Origin: Caryophanales bacterium UBA4691
GTDB lineage: Bacteria; Bacillota_I; Bacilli_A; RFN20; CAG-826
Length of the DNA: 64,000 nt
Reading direction: 5' to 3'
Assembly (NCBI GenBank): GCA_002404865.1
Contig: DHKP01000031.1
Location: 5,344-69,343, forward strand
A program made the translations under genes and the position numbers. This document shows, in pieces, positions 17,569 to 25,709 of this stretch. Within the stretch, counting starts at the first letter, position 1; each line of letters starts with the position of its first letter. The notes beneath the pieces were generated by a model. The model was not told the origin of the DNA and made no database searches. It saw only the letters and a list, made by a program, of their open reading frames with translations.

Positions 17569-18848
17569 AAGGTTTCTCTACACAAGGAATAAGTCATAGA
17601 ACGATTGTTTTTGTTCAATAAGGCGCGGAAAGAAAGAACAAAAGAAACGCCAACCATCGCGATTAAAAATAACGGTGAAACGAACGTGAACTGAGAAAGG
17701 AAATTCCAATGAATTGCATTAAGGGTTTTCGCGCCTATGATTTGAATAAATAGATTCCCTAAAAAGCAAGAACAAAGCGAGACCATTACCACTAAAGGAA
17801 CAAAGATAAACGAATAGACAAAGATGATTTGATGATCGCGTGAGCCCACTAATTTTAAGAAATAAATCATTTGCTTTCGTTTCTCGACGATTAATTTGGT
17901 AAATAAATACGTGATAATGACCCCAGTCGATAGGAAAAGTGCGAGTAAAGTAATAAGAGTGACGTGAAGCGTTTTTGCAAGGTGATAGAGTCTTAAAAAA
18001 CGCGCGTCATATGAATACTGATTTTTCTGAAAGGTCGATTGAAGAAAATCGTAGTTCTTCATAAAGTTCGCATTATTGGTCAATTTGATATCTAAAGAAT
18101 ATCGCTTAAACGAAGAAAGAGCTTTTTCATCAAGCAGTTTGATATTGCAGGCAAAGGAGAGTGACAAGTGTTTGGTATCAAAAATCCCCGCGATTTTTGT
18201 CATGATTTCTCCACTAGGAGTAACCATTTTTATCGTCTCACCAAGTCTCAAATGATTTTCTTTTGCGATTACATCATTAATAAAGATTGAGTTATTAGAG
18301 ACATCGCGACTATATTCAATAAAGTATTTGGACAAAGAAGCAATAAAAGGCGAGTTAAATGCGGCATATTTCCCTAATAATGTCGTCTCGTAATATTTAT
18401 ATTTAGAAGAGTCAATTCCTTTTGCTTTTAGCTCATTAAGATAATCATTCAATTTATCCTTAGAGATATTGATTGAAGTGTTATCGAAGAAACTAAGATG
18501 ATACATAGAAGGAAAAGCCTTTATTTGCGAATCACGATAAAAATAAGGTTTATCATCACTCCCGGTTAAGCTTGGCTCTGTATATCCAGACAAACCCATT
18601 AGCGAAAGAATGTATTCCCCATTATTTAGTTCATCTATCTTATCGAGATAATTTAAACCAGTAGACAATAAGTGAAACGAAGTATGTTCGTAAGAACGAT
18701 AAAAACTATCCATGAGTGAAAACGAGAGGGTAGAAAGAGTATTGATCGAAGAAAATAGCGATACAAAAATTAGCCCAGCCAAAATAAGCGCGAGAAACGT
18801 TTTCTTTGTTTCATAAATGACGATTTTAAATAGGCCGAAAGTCATCAA
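17565..18848 (-). CDS. ABC transporter permease, FtsX-like (first)
   Basis: A 427-residue paralogue-like permease with a helix near residues 15-40, a long extracytoplasmic stretch, and helices near 292-315, 340-370 and 385-408. The motif KLVGSRDHQIIFVYSF between the last helices matches the cytoplasmic coupling segment of FtsX-type permeases. The start overlaps the end of the ATPase gene by about 20 bp. With the neighbouring permease it likely forms a heterodimer on the single ATPase. Confidence 0.85.
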   Translation of the reverse strand: MMTFGLFKIVIYETKKTFLALILAGLIFVSLFSSINTLSTLSFSLMDSFYRSYEHTSFHLLSTGLNYLDKIDELNNGEYILSLMGLSGYTEPSLTGSDDKPYFYRDSQIKAFPSMYHLSFFDNTSINISKDKLNDYLNELKAKGIDSSKYKYYETTLLGKYAAFNSPFIASLSKYFIEYSRDVSNNSIFINDVIAKENHLRLGETIKMVTPSGEIMTKIAGIFDTKHLSLSFACNIKLLDEKALSSFKRYSLDIKLTNNANFMKNYDFLQSTFQKNQYSYDARFLRLYHLAKTLHVTLITLLALFLSTGVIITYLFTKLIVEKRKQMIYFLKLVGSRDHQIIFVYSFIFVPLVVMVSLCSCFLGNLFIQIIGAKTLNAIHWNFLSQFTFVSPLFLIAMVGVSFVLSFRALLNKNNRSMTYSLCRETL

Positions 18849-19485
18849 TGATTTCTCCGTCTTTTAAGGTGATAATACGATCCGCTTTCTTCGCATCTTC
18901 CTTATCGTGAGTCACTAGGATTATCGTTTTGCCCTTTTTCTTTAGCTCACACAATATCTTCATGACTATCGCGCGATTCGTTGAATCCAAATTCCCGCAA
19001 GGCTCATCCGCATAGACAATAGAAGGATCAGTCACTAACGCTCTAGCAATCGCTAAACGCTGCGCTTCTCCGCCTGATAAGTGATGCACTTTTTCATTGA
19101 TTTTATCTAATAAGCCAACCGCAAAAAGTTGTTCCTTACATTTTTCTAACCGGTCTTTTTCTTTTCTTAATAAAAGAGGCATCTCTACGTTTTCCAAAAC
19201 ACTATATTCCGGAATGAGAAAGAAATTCTGAAAGATAAAACCTATCCTTCGATTTCGGAATGTAGCAATTTCTTTCTCTGAGAATGTGCTAATGTCTTCT
19301 CCATCATATAGCACTTGCCCTAAGGTTGGTTTTTCTAGACCACTAATGATGGATAATAACGTGCTTTTCCCACTTCCGCTTTGACCCGTTATCGCTAAAA
19401 ACTCATTGCGTGATATGACGAGATTCACATCACGCAATGCCTTACAGTTCTTAAAAGTTTTATGAATTCCGATTAGCTTAATCAT
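18826..19485 (-). CDS. ABC transporter ATPase, MacB/LolD type
   Basis: A 219-residue nucleotide-binding protein with all motifs in order: Walker A GQSGSGKST (about residues 34-42), Q-loop FQNFFLIPEYSV, signature LSGGEAQR, Walker B IVYADEPCGNLD and H-loop VTHDKE. Length and the ENVEMPL segment after the Q-loop are typical of the LolD/MacB subgroup that pairs with FtsX-like permeases. It lies in the middle of the lipoprotein-ATPase-permease operon and appears intact. Confidence 0.95.
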   Translation of the reverse strand: MIKLIGIHKTFKNCKALRDVNLVISRNEFLAITGQSGSGKSTLLSIISGLEKPTLGQVLYDGEDISTFSEKEIATFRNRRIGFIFQNFFLIPEYSVLENVEMPLLLRKEKDRLEKCKEQLFAVGLLDKINEKVHHLSGGEAQRLAIARALVTDPSIVYADEPCGNLDSTNRAIVMKILCELKKKGKTIILVTHDKEDAKKADRIITLKDGEIIDDFRPI

Positions 19486-19503
19486 TAATAAAGAAATCGA
19501 AAA

Positions 19504-20019
19504 TTATTTGGTATACGAATGTTTGTCGTAAATGCAGTAAGTTATTCTGCCATATTCGTTATAAATCGAATAATTCCAACCAAAGCCAACCGATGCGCCA
19601 GTTCCCATAATTTGACCGCCCAAGGTAACATTGCCACTGCCAAGATATGAACCTATTCCCGTACGTCTGAAATAAATCCTTCGTCTAACACCATCTACGC
19701 AAGTGACCCAAGCATACCAAATGTTTCCTTCATATTCTTTCATAGTGGTTGATTGAGAATGAAAATAAAACGTTTTGCCAATAGAAGCGTATACGCTGCC
19801 AGATAATGTACCTGTAAATTCATCTCTAACATTCGATATTGTTATAGATTCCTGGCGTTCGCCCTCATGACCGGGCACACTTATGCGATAGGTACCTTGG
19901 CTTTCTATACGATCGTCTAAACCGTTTTTATCTTTGTCTGAATTACACGAAAGTAATCCAGCGGAAGCGGACAGAGCCATTGTTAATGCGCACATTAACG
20001 TTCTGTTTCTTTTTTTCAT
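19504..20019 (-). CDS. Small exported lipoprotein of the ABC operon
   Basis: A 171-residue lipoprotein: basic start MKKRNRTLM, hydrophobic core and lipobox GLLSC near residue 25. The mature part is rich in beta strands, Gly and aromatic residues, with a Gly-rich end (GSYLGSGNVTLGGQIMGTG). No family is recognised. It resembles the next gene upstream in size and plan, so the two may be diverged duplicates. Being co-encoded with a MacB-like exporter, it may be a substrate or partner. A bacteriocin-like role (lactococcin 972-type loci have a similar gene order) is possible but unsupported by motif. Confidence 0.75.
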   Translation of the reverse strand: MKKRNRTLMCALTMALSASAGLLSCNSDKDKNGLDDRIESQGTYRISVPGHEGERQESITISNVRDEFTGTLSGSVYASIGKTFYFHSQSTTMKEYEGNIWYAWVTCVDGVRRRIYFRRTGIGSYLGSGNVTLGGQIMGTGASVGFGWNYSIYNEYGRITYCIYDKHSYTK

Positions 20020-20039
20020 AAAATTATTCTCCTTTTGGT

Positions 20040-20522
20040 TTATATCTTTAGATAATCAATCTCACCACAGAAAAGATATTTAATATGCTTGTATGTTTTC
20101 ATTTCGAGAGCCTTGATACGTCTCTCGCCACATTCAATAATTTTCCCTTCTCCTGTATGGTTTTCTCCTGCTCGACTTGCATAAACCTTAATTAGACTTG
20201 TCGTTTCTTTAACAGCTAAATCAGTAGACCAAATATGCCCATAAACTTGAGCAAAAGTAACCTTTTGATTTGGGATTGTATAAGTTTTAGAGAATTGAGT
20301 TTTCGGCTTACAAATTGAACCGAATATATTTGCTTTAAAATAAGTATTGTCGTAAGCAACTTCTCTTAAATGTATTGTTTCTTGATGAACATCTTCATAA
20401 CCAACAGCCTCAATTAAATAATCGCTATCTTCATACGTCGGCGATGATTTATTACAAGCAAAAAGTATGCTACTAGTAGCAAGACATAACGGAATAGCTA
20501 AAAACGGAAATTTCTTTTTCAT
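20040..20522 (-). CDS. Small exported lipoprotein, first gene of the ABC operon
   Basis: I set the start at ATG 20522 (MKKKFPFLAIPLCLATSS, 160 aa). The upstream ATG at 20555 lies between the promoter's -10 and -35 elements and would not be in the mRNA. A lipobox LFAC follows the hydrophobic core. The mature chain is about 140 residues, with charged N terminus and repeated Tyr/Lys-rich strands. It is the promoter-proximal gene of the operon that ends with two FtsX-like permeases. No enzyme motif is seen. Confidence 0.75.
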   Translation of the reverse strand: MKKKFPFLAIPLCLATSSILFACNKSSPTYEDSDYLIEAVGYEDVHQETIHLREVAYDNTYFKANIFGSICKPKTQFSKTYTIPNQKVTFAQVYGHIWSTDLAVKETTSLIKVYASRAGENHTGEGKIIECGERRIKALEMKTYKHIKYLFCGEIDYLKI

Positions 20523-20545
20523 ATTTTGTTTTTGTTCCCGAAAGA

Positions 20546-20574
20546 ACTTTAACATTTTTACGTAAAAGTGTCAA
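20546..20574 (-). promoter_or_regulatory. Promoter of the lipoprotein-ABC operon
   Basis: On the minus strand a perfect TTGACA (20569-20574) is followed after 17 bp by TAAAGT (20546-20551). Transcription would start about 20 bases before the ATG at 20522, which is why the earlier ATG was rejected. Confidence 0.7.
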
Positions 20575-21090
20575 TTTATGCTTGTTTTTTAATCTTTGTA
20601 ATTTTATTAGCATAGATAGTATCTTACTTTTTTACTAATAATTTAATGATTTGTTTAATTAACAATCGCGTTCTAAAAAGTAGCAGTTTTAATGTCACCA
20701 AAATCTTTATGAATACATTTGTGCTACGAGCAGAAAACGATAAGCTAGAGCACGAATTATGTAATAAAAGAAGAAAGTGACTTCTTTTGATTCAATTCAT
20801 CAAGATAAAAAGAGTAAGTTCTCTAGTGCACGTGAGGGATAAATCGACATCGAAATTTGTATAATATTGACATCGCATAAAATTGTGGCACCGCTTTATA
20901 GAAAGAGTCTTTTAGTGAGCGTTGTTCTTCTTGAGACTTGGCCAAGGGACGAAAGGATAATAAACCTGTTGAATGCGTCCATAACCAGAAGGCAGGCACC
21001 AGAAAAGAAGGGAAACCATAGGCATTTCAAGGGCAAAAAAGAAAGAAACCAGAGCAAATTTTGGATAATTAGAAGAAAATATTGGAATAA
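20575..21090. other. Intergenic stretch, nothing recognised
   Basis: AT-rich DNA between the ABC operon promoter and the RloAB locus. Short open frames around 20867-21118 occur on both strands but lack ribosome sites and protein-like composition. I see no repeat or hairpin of note. Confidence 0.5.
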
Positions 21091-21285
21091 TCAGAATTTC
21101 ATTCGATAGAATCGGCATGTTCTATCACCAATTTGGTGTGCTGCTAGAAATGTTTTAATGATTTTTTGCTGCGCTTCCGAGAGTGGTTGTTCTTCCACTC
21201 TTCTTCCAATTTCGGATGGATTATGTTTCTATTTTAAAAGAGCATCGATGGCCGATTTCTTTGTTTTTTGTCCATAACACTGCAT
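21091..21285 (-). pseudogene. Possible small third gene of the RloAB operon, amber-interrupted
   Basis: Starting at an ATG 6 bp past the rloB stop, the frame reads MQCYGQKTKKSAIDALLK, then a TAG at 21229-21231, then KHNPSEIGRRVEEQPLSEAQ and on to a TGA at 21091. The composition after the stop is protein-like. It could be a short gene killed by a nonsense change, or chance. No family is recognised. Confidence 0.3.
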
Positions 21286-21289
21286 CGTA

Positions 21290-22231
21290 TTAACCTTTAA
21301 AAGGCTCGAAATCTAAATTCTCTCCAAAAAATTCTCCAAGACATGTGCCAAGATGAGTAACTAATTCCAAGGGTTCGGAAGCAAAATTTTTAGCGTTTTC
21401 ACACGCGACTTTTGTTTTCTTAACATAGTCGGAAGAATTTGAAAAACCTTTTGTGTACCCACGATCAAGATTCTTCAACAATTCATAAGAAACCGTGTGA
21501 GAATGGCGCGGTAGTTTGCCAAGCAAAAGATCGTCTTTTTCCTCTTTGGTAAAGTCTTTTTTGTGATGAAGAAGAAGCCAAAACTCAATGTCCGGGTTAG
21601 TCAATAGGATTCGGTACCCTTTTTCCATCCCTTTAATAACTTCTTCCCGAAATGTTTCATCTGAACAACCTTGCCTATCGCGATCAACGATGATACCGAT
21701 TTTATCAAAGTCTTTCGTGAATGTCGGATAAGAATAGTTCAACAATTCTTCAGCTTGATTTCCAACGCTTAATGGCTGTGCATCTAAAAACTTTTCAAAT
21801 TCTTTTAGAATTTCTTCTAGCACGCTTTTTTCGATTACTGCATCAAAAGGGATTTCCTTGTGCTTTGATTTATGAATAGAGACCAATTTTTTTGATAGTG
21901 CGCTTTCGGAAAGCGGTTTTAGTCCATCCGATTTTAGTTCCCTCGCGATGTCACTATAAACATCTTCATAACTGCGTCTATTCGCATTAGGATCGATATT
22001 TATTTTATCGGCAAGTTCAATCATCTTTTTCAAAACGGTATAGCCTTTTTCATTACCAACTTTTTCAACCATCACGAAGGGGTGCTTCTTAGGGTAGCCT
22101 CTTAAAGAATTCAAATAGGAACGTTCTGTGCTCTCACCTTCAAAAATCAAAAAATATTTGTAAATCGGTTCTTCTTTCTTACTCGTAATAGGGCGTTGAA
22201 AAGGATGATATCTATCGCTTCTATATCTCAT
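21290..22231 (-). CDS. rloB: RloB-like protein (AbiL-type system, second gene)
   Basis: A 313-residue RloB-family protein. The opening YKYFLIFEGESTERSYLNSL carries the conserved glutamates of the family's TOPRIM-like fold; GIIVDRDRQG and NPDIEFWLLLHH follow, all diagnostic for RloB. A long insert at about residues 75-165 separates the first and second motifs. The start overlaps the RloA stop by 4 bp. RloA/RloB pairs correspond to the AbiL abortive-infection system, in which the ATPase is thought to control the RloB nuclease-like effector. Confidence 0.88.
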   Translation of the reverse strand: MRYRSDRYHPFQRPITSKKEEPIYKYFLIFEGESTERSYLNSLRGYPKKHPFVMVEKVGNEKGYTVLKKMIELADKINIDPNANRRSYEDVYSDIARELKSDGLKPLSESALSKKLVSIHKSKHKEIPFDAVIEKSVLEEILKEFEKFLDAQPLSVGNQAEELLNYSYPTFTKDFDKIGIIVDRDRQGCSDETFREEVIKGMEKGYRILLTNPDIEFWLLLHHKKDFTKEEKDDLLLGKLPRHSHTVSYELLKNLDRGYTKGFSNSSDYVKKTKVACENAKNFASEPLELVTHLGTCLGEFFGENLDFEPFKG

Positions 22232-23571
22232 CTATGTACCTCGTCATTAAGGGCCTCAAAATCTGGGACCGCGCCAAATCGGCCAGACAAATACGCCTCA
22301 TCAATAACCTTGTCGTATCTTTCGTTAAATTGATCAAAAGGATAAATCTTAGAACCTTTTAACCCTTCATTATTCGCAAACCAAATTTCATCTCTTCTAA
22401 GATATTTTAGATTCATCAAACGCGATTCATGTGTTGATATGATTAATTGATTTTTGTAGTTGCTAGCACCAGCAAGTTTAAGGAATTCATTAACAAAGGC
22501 CCTCGTCAAACACGGGTGTAAGCACCTGTCTAATTCATCAACAACAAACGTGGTATCGTCATTGTCCCACATCAATATATCGAGCAAAGTGAATAAGCGT
22601 TTCGTACCATCTGCTTCATCTTTTAAATCGAATGGCTTGTCGACCTGCCCAAAGTGAATGAACTGGACTTTGCTATAAATGATATTTTTATCTTTCGCTT
22701 TTTTAAGTACCCAAAAATCCGAATGGGATCGAATCGTAAGGCCTTTAATCGAAGAGTCATTTTGAAGTTTTGACGTAACTTCTTCATATAGTTCTGCAGG
22801 AACTTCTTCTTTGAATTTTGCTTCGCTTACTTCCGTTTTATTAACGTCAGTTATCCCGGTATCGAATTTGTGGAGTAACTCACCGAGCCTTTTCAAATTA
22901 TTCTTTTCGGCTAAATCAACGCCATTTACGGAAACAAGATTGAGCGGGGTTGTAATATTCAACTTGCGAACAAAGAAAAAATAAACTTCATAAAAAGCGG
23001 ATAGCTCTTTTTTGAATTCAGAATTAAGAGTGCTTTGAACGACTTTCGTTAAAAAGAGCAAGTTCTTAGATTCATCCACTTCATCTTTATAGACGCTTAA
23101 TCTGCTTTTTAATTTATCGTTAACGAAAAATTTATCGCTGATCCAAATCTTTTTTCCTTTTTCTCTTTTAAAGAGATATTCATCTTCGTTAATCTTTACT
23201 TCCGCTAGCCACTCGTCAACGATGGTTTTGTTCTTTAAATTGCAAGTAAAACCATAACTAAAAAGTTTAGAGCCTAGATAAAGTTCAACTTCAAATTCCG
23301 TGTTGTTATTTGCTTCATCGTATCGAAATGCCTGGACTTTAGAAGCGTTAACCCCAACTCCGACAATATCTCTCATCGCCATTAAAGCCTTAACAAAGTT
23401 TGATTTTCCAGAGCCATTAGAACCAAAAAAAGCAGCAAATTTGTTTAATCTAAAATGATTTTTTCCACGATAAATTCTCTCGCTATGTTTTCTCATCAAT
23501 CCTGGGATCATAGAAAAAATCTGCTCATCTCGAAATGAATAGCAATTGTTGAACTTAAATGTGACAAGCAT
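22228..23571 (-). CDS. rloA: RloA-like AAA_15 ATPase (AbiL-type system, first gene)
   Basis: A 447-residue ATPase opening MLVTFKFNNCYSFRDEQIFS, with Walker A GSNGSGKS (residues 50-57). It has a long coiled middle, Walker B TTFVVDELDRCLHP, and LIISTHESRLMN near the C terminus. This is the AAA_15 layout found in RloA/AbiLi. AAAGGAG stands before the ATG. It overlaps rloB by 4 bp and is intact, so this is one of the few apparently complete ATPase-effector systems in the island. Confidence 0.9.
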   Translation of the reverse strand: MLVTFKFNNCYSFRDEQIFSMIPGLMRKHSERIYRGKNHFRLNKFAAFFGSNGSGKSNFVKALMAMRDIVGVGVNASKVQAFRYDEANNNTEFEVELYLGSKLFSYGFTCNLKNKTIVDEWLAEVKINEDEYLFKREKGKKIWISDKFFVNDKLKSRLSVYKDEVDESKNLLFLTKVVQSTLNSEFKKELSAFYEVYFFFVRKLNITTPLNLVSVNGVDLAEKNNLKRLGELLHKFDTGITDVNKTEVSEAKFKEEVPAELYEEVTSKLQNDSSIKGLTIRSHSDFWVLKKAKDKNIIYSKVQFIHFGQVDKPFDLKDEADGTKRLFTLLDILMWDNDDTTFVVDELDRCLHPCLTRAFVNEFLKLAGASNYKNQLIISTHESRLMNLKYLRRDEIWFANNEGLKGSKIYPFDQFNERYDKVIDEAYLSGRFGAVPDFEALNDEVHR

Positions 23572-24019
23572 TCCTTTACTCCTTTAGAACCAAAAGAGAT
23601 TTTTTCTCTTCCGCTTCTATATAAATGGTTTCATGTTTTTGCTTTGTTTGCAACTATTTGCTTGCAAAAATCAATAATTCTGTCGATTCAATTCATCGTA
23701 GAAAAAGCGTTTTATGCATCAAATGTGGCGATTCCGTTTTTCAGGCCGCCCGCTAAAGAAAGCCTCATCATTCCTTTTACGCTCTTTTATTGCGCACAAA
23801 TGAAACGTTATATCCGATTATATCGAAGGAAGAAAACATGATTTTTAGATATAGTGTTAATAATTGTCTTTGTTCCATAAAAGCTCTTCGCTTTCTTTTC
23901 TTGCTGATGGCAGAACTATTGTTTCCGCAAAAAATCCAATCCTCTACGCGTTTGCACTAGATGAAAATCGTTTTTCTAACTTGAAAAATGGCAAATATCT
24001 TTGCAAAACTCGCTAATTT
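23572..24019 (+). other. Intergenic region with decayed coding traces
   Basis: No intact gene is present. On the plus strand an ATG at 23839 (GGAAG before it) reads MIFRYSVNNCLCSI, like the start of an AAA_15 protein, and another frame ends SAKNPILYAFALDENRF...KTR at about 24014. This looks like the 5' relic of another ATPase gene cut off by the small mobile repeat that follows. The trace is weak. Confidence 0.3.
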
Positions 24020-24101
24020 GAACTGCTAACCTTTAAGTAGACAGTGCATAGGAGCCCATATACAAAATGTAACGCTTTGTCTACTTAAAGGTTCGCAGTC
24101 C
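24020..24101. mobile_element. 82-bp MITE-like palindromic element
   Basis: Two 24-bp ends in inverted orientation match at 22 positions: GAACTGCTAACCTTTAAGTA at 24020 on, and GGACTGCGAACCTTTAAGTA reading back from 24101. Only 34 bp lie between them, with no gene. The same end sequence bounds the IS3-type remnant at 27493 and stands alone at 56786-56809, so it is probably a miniature derivative moved by that transposase. No clear short target duplication is seen. Confidence 0.8.
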
Positions 24102-24243
24102 ACAATGTACGATTAAAAACGAAAAACGAAGCTTTCTTTTTAAGAAAAAACTACTTTTAAAGAAACACAAAAATCAGGAAAATTTACTATGAATTTTGTC
24201 GAAAGTCGCTAGCCAATGATACGCATTCGTTTTTGTCCTAAGA

Positions 24244-25287
24244 TCAATGGCCATAATGAATCATTTTGTTTACAGCAGCGTTCGAATAGTCAGAAAATTT
24301 ATAGCGATATATTTCACTCACAACGCCTAACGAAACTTTTTTGTCTAAAGCAATAGAAGCAATAGAAGCAATAGCGTCGTCACCTTTTTTTAGGCCATCA
24401 TAGCCGTCCTTACCAATGAAAAAATCTGCAGAAGACTGATCGACATAATTTTCGTTGGCAATATTTTCTTCAGAAGTTAAAGACTTTGCAAGATCCAAAT
24501 CCCCTTTGCTAATATGAATGCATTCATGAACGAACGTTAAAATTTGATTTTCTAAGCATTTAAATAAATCGCTCAAAAACAAATATACATTCCCGTCTTT
24601 ATCTTTGAATGACATAGCTTTGATGCGAGAATTAGGAAGGCTCCCTCTTTTTAAATAATTGATACCGCAGGTTTTGCAAAACAGTTCTAGGTTGAAGTAA
24701 AATGATTCAAAATCGCCGCAGTTAAGCCATTCTTTTAAGGAGGGAAGCATTTTATCGAATTCAATTTTGTTAAAAGACAATGGCGTTTTGATTGTTTGAC
24801 GATAATCGTATTCTGCTGCCTTAAACCAAATAAGTGAAGCATCATTTTGAGCGCCTTTTGCCTTGCTAAAATAGGCGTTAGCAAACTCTGGGCAAGATTG
24901 CACATTCATAGAATTAACCACATCTTTGCCAAAAATATTAAAAAGTTTTTCTAGTTTTTCAGCTTCACTTTGCTTTTCGTTTGGATACAACTTTTCATAC
25001 CTAAAATACTTGAAAACTTGATTCAAATTAGAAGTGCCATTTTCTTGCTCAATTTTTTGCTTTTGCATTTGATATTTCGCATTATAGCTCACTAAAAATT
25101 CAACTTTTATCTCTGGTATTAATTCATGAATCGCAAGAGCAACGCTCGTGCTTAATTCGGATTCATCCGATAAAATTCGATAAATTGAGCGTTGAGATAC
25201 GCCTGACTTTTCAGAAAGTTCTTGAATGGAAACGTGGTTTTCTTCAAGGTAGGTTTTAATCATGTTCCCAGTTGATACTAAATCCAT
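24244..25287 (-). CDS. HigA-type antitoxin fused to an ImmA/IrrE metallopeptidase domain
   Basis: About 347 residues. An N-terminal helix-turn-helix (roughly residues 8-60, VSIQELSEKSGVSQRSIYRI) is followed by a long linker and a DUF955 domain with the zinc motif HECIH near residue 255. ATG 25287 (AGAGG seven bases upstream) is a better start than the TTG at 25293. It follows the toxin gene by about 20 bp. HTH-ImmA proteins act as antitoxins and autorepressors of HigB-type toxins; the peptidase domain may help release the toxin. The gene appears intact. Confidence 0.88.
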   Translation of the reverse strand: MDLVSTGNMIKTYLEENHVSIQELSEKSGVSQRSIYRILSDESELSTSVALAIHELIPEIKVEFLVSYNAKYQMQKQKIEQENGTSNLNQVFKYFRYEKLYPNEKQSEAEKLEKLFNIFGKDVVNSMNVQSCPEFANAYFSKAKGAQNDASLIWFKAAEYDYRQTIKTPLSFNKIEFDKMLPSLKEWLNCGDFESFYFNLELFCKTCGINYLKRGSLPNSRIKAMSFKDKDGNVYLFLSDLFKCLENQILTFVHECIHISKGDLDLAKSLTSEENIANENYVDQSSADFFIGKDGYDGLKKGDDAIASIASIALDKKVSLGVVSEIYRYKFSDYSNAAVNKMIHYGH

Positions 25288-25311
25288 ACTCAATCCTCTC
25301 TTAATTATAAG

Positions 25312-25617
25312 TTAGTGATAATCCACAATGTCGACAATCGTTACGGAAACTATTTTCGTTAAATCGTCGAAATCTTTGTTTGGCCGGATAATCATCCTCC
25401 AATTTTTACTGATGTCAATCGCCCAGCACCCTTGGTAATTTGATCCAAGCTTATGCCTTCTTGTCGGAGGTACGTTTGGCACATCGGCAAGCGAATCAGC
25501 AGCTTGAAGTACCGAAATGACCACGGCAATTCTTCCACCGTTTTTCCCGTACACTTTGTTGATTGTCTTTGAATTTTGTAAGTTTTTTTCAATATGATGA
25601 GAATAGGTTAAGTCCAT
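25312..25617 (-). CDS. higB: HigB/RelE-type toxin
   Basis: A 101-residue ParE/RelE-fold protein typical of HigB. The segment PPTRRHKLGSNYQGCWAIDI followed by KNWRMIIRP matches the family's central strands and its basic active-site residues. RelE-type HigB toxins cut mRNA on the ribosome. The toxin gene precedes the antitoxin gene, the usual hig order. The ATG lies only 6 bases after a consensus -10 box, so the message is likely leaderless. Confidence 0.88.
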   Translation of the reverse strand: MDLTYSHHIEKNLQNSKTINKVYGKNGGRIAVVISVLQAADSLADVPNVPPTRRHKLGSNYQGCWAIDISKNWRMIIRPNKDFDDLTKIVSVTIVDIVDYH

Positions 25618-25623
25618 AATTAA

Positions 25624-25652
25624 ATTATAAGATTTTTTGCCATTTTTGGCAA
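25624..25652 (-). promoter_or_regulatory. hig promoter and palindromic operator
   Basis: On the minus strand TTGCCA (25647-25652), 17 bp and TATAAT (25624-25629) form a strong promoter. The -35 is one arm of a perfect palindrome, TTGCCA-TTTT-TGGCAA on the plus strand (25637-25652), the natural site for HigA autorepression. On the plus strand the other arm (TTGGCA) could serve as a -35 for the divergent gene at 25710. Confidence 0.75.
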
Positions 25653-25709
25653 TATTATTTGTGTTTAATATTTTTGTATGTTATGCTCTAGGGCAAAGGA
25701 GGATTGCAT

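Noticed and set aside
20867..21118. Open frames of 68-80 codons on both strands
   Set aside because: Low-complexity, no ribosome sites, no recognisable motif.
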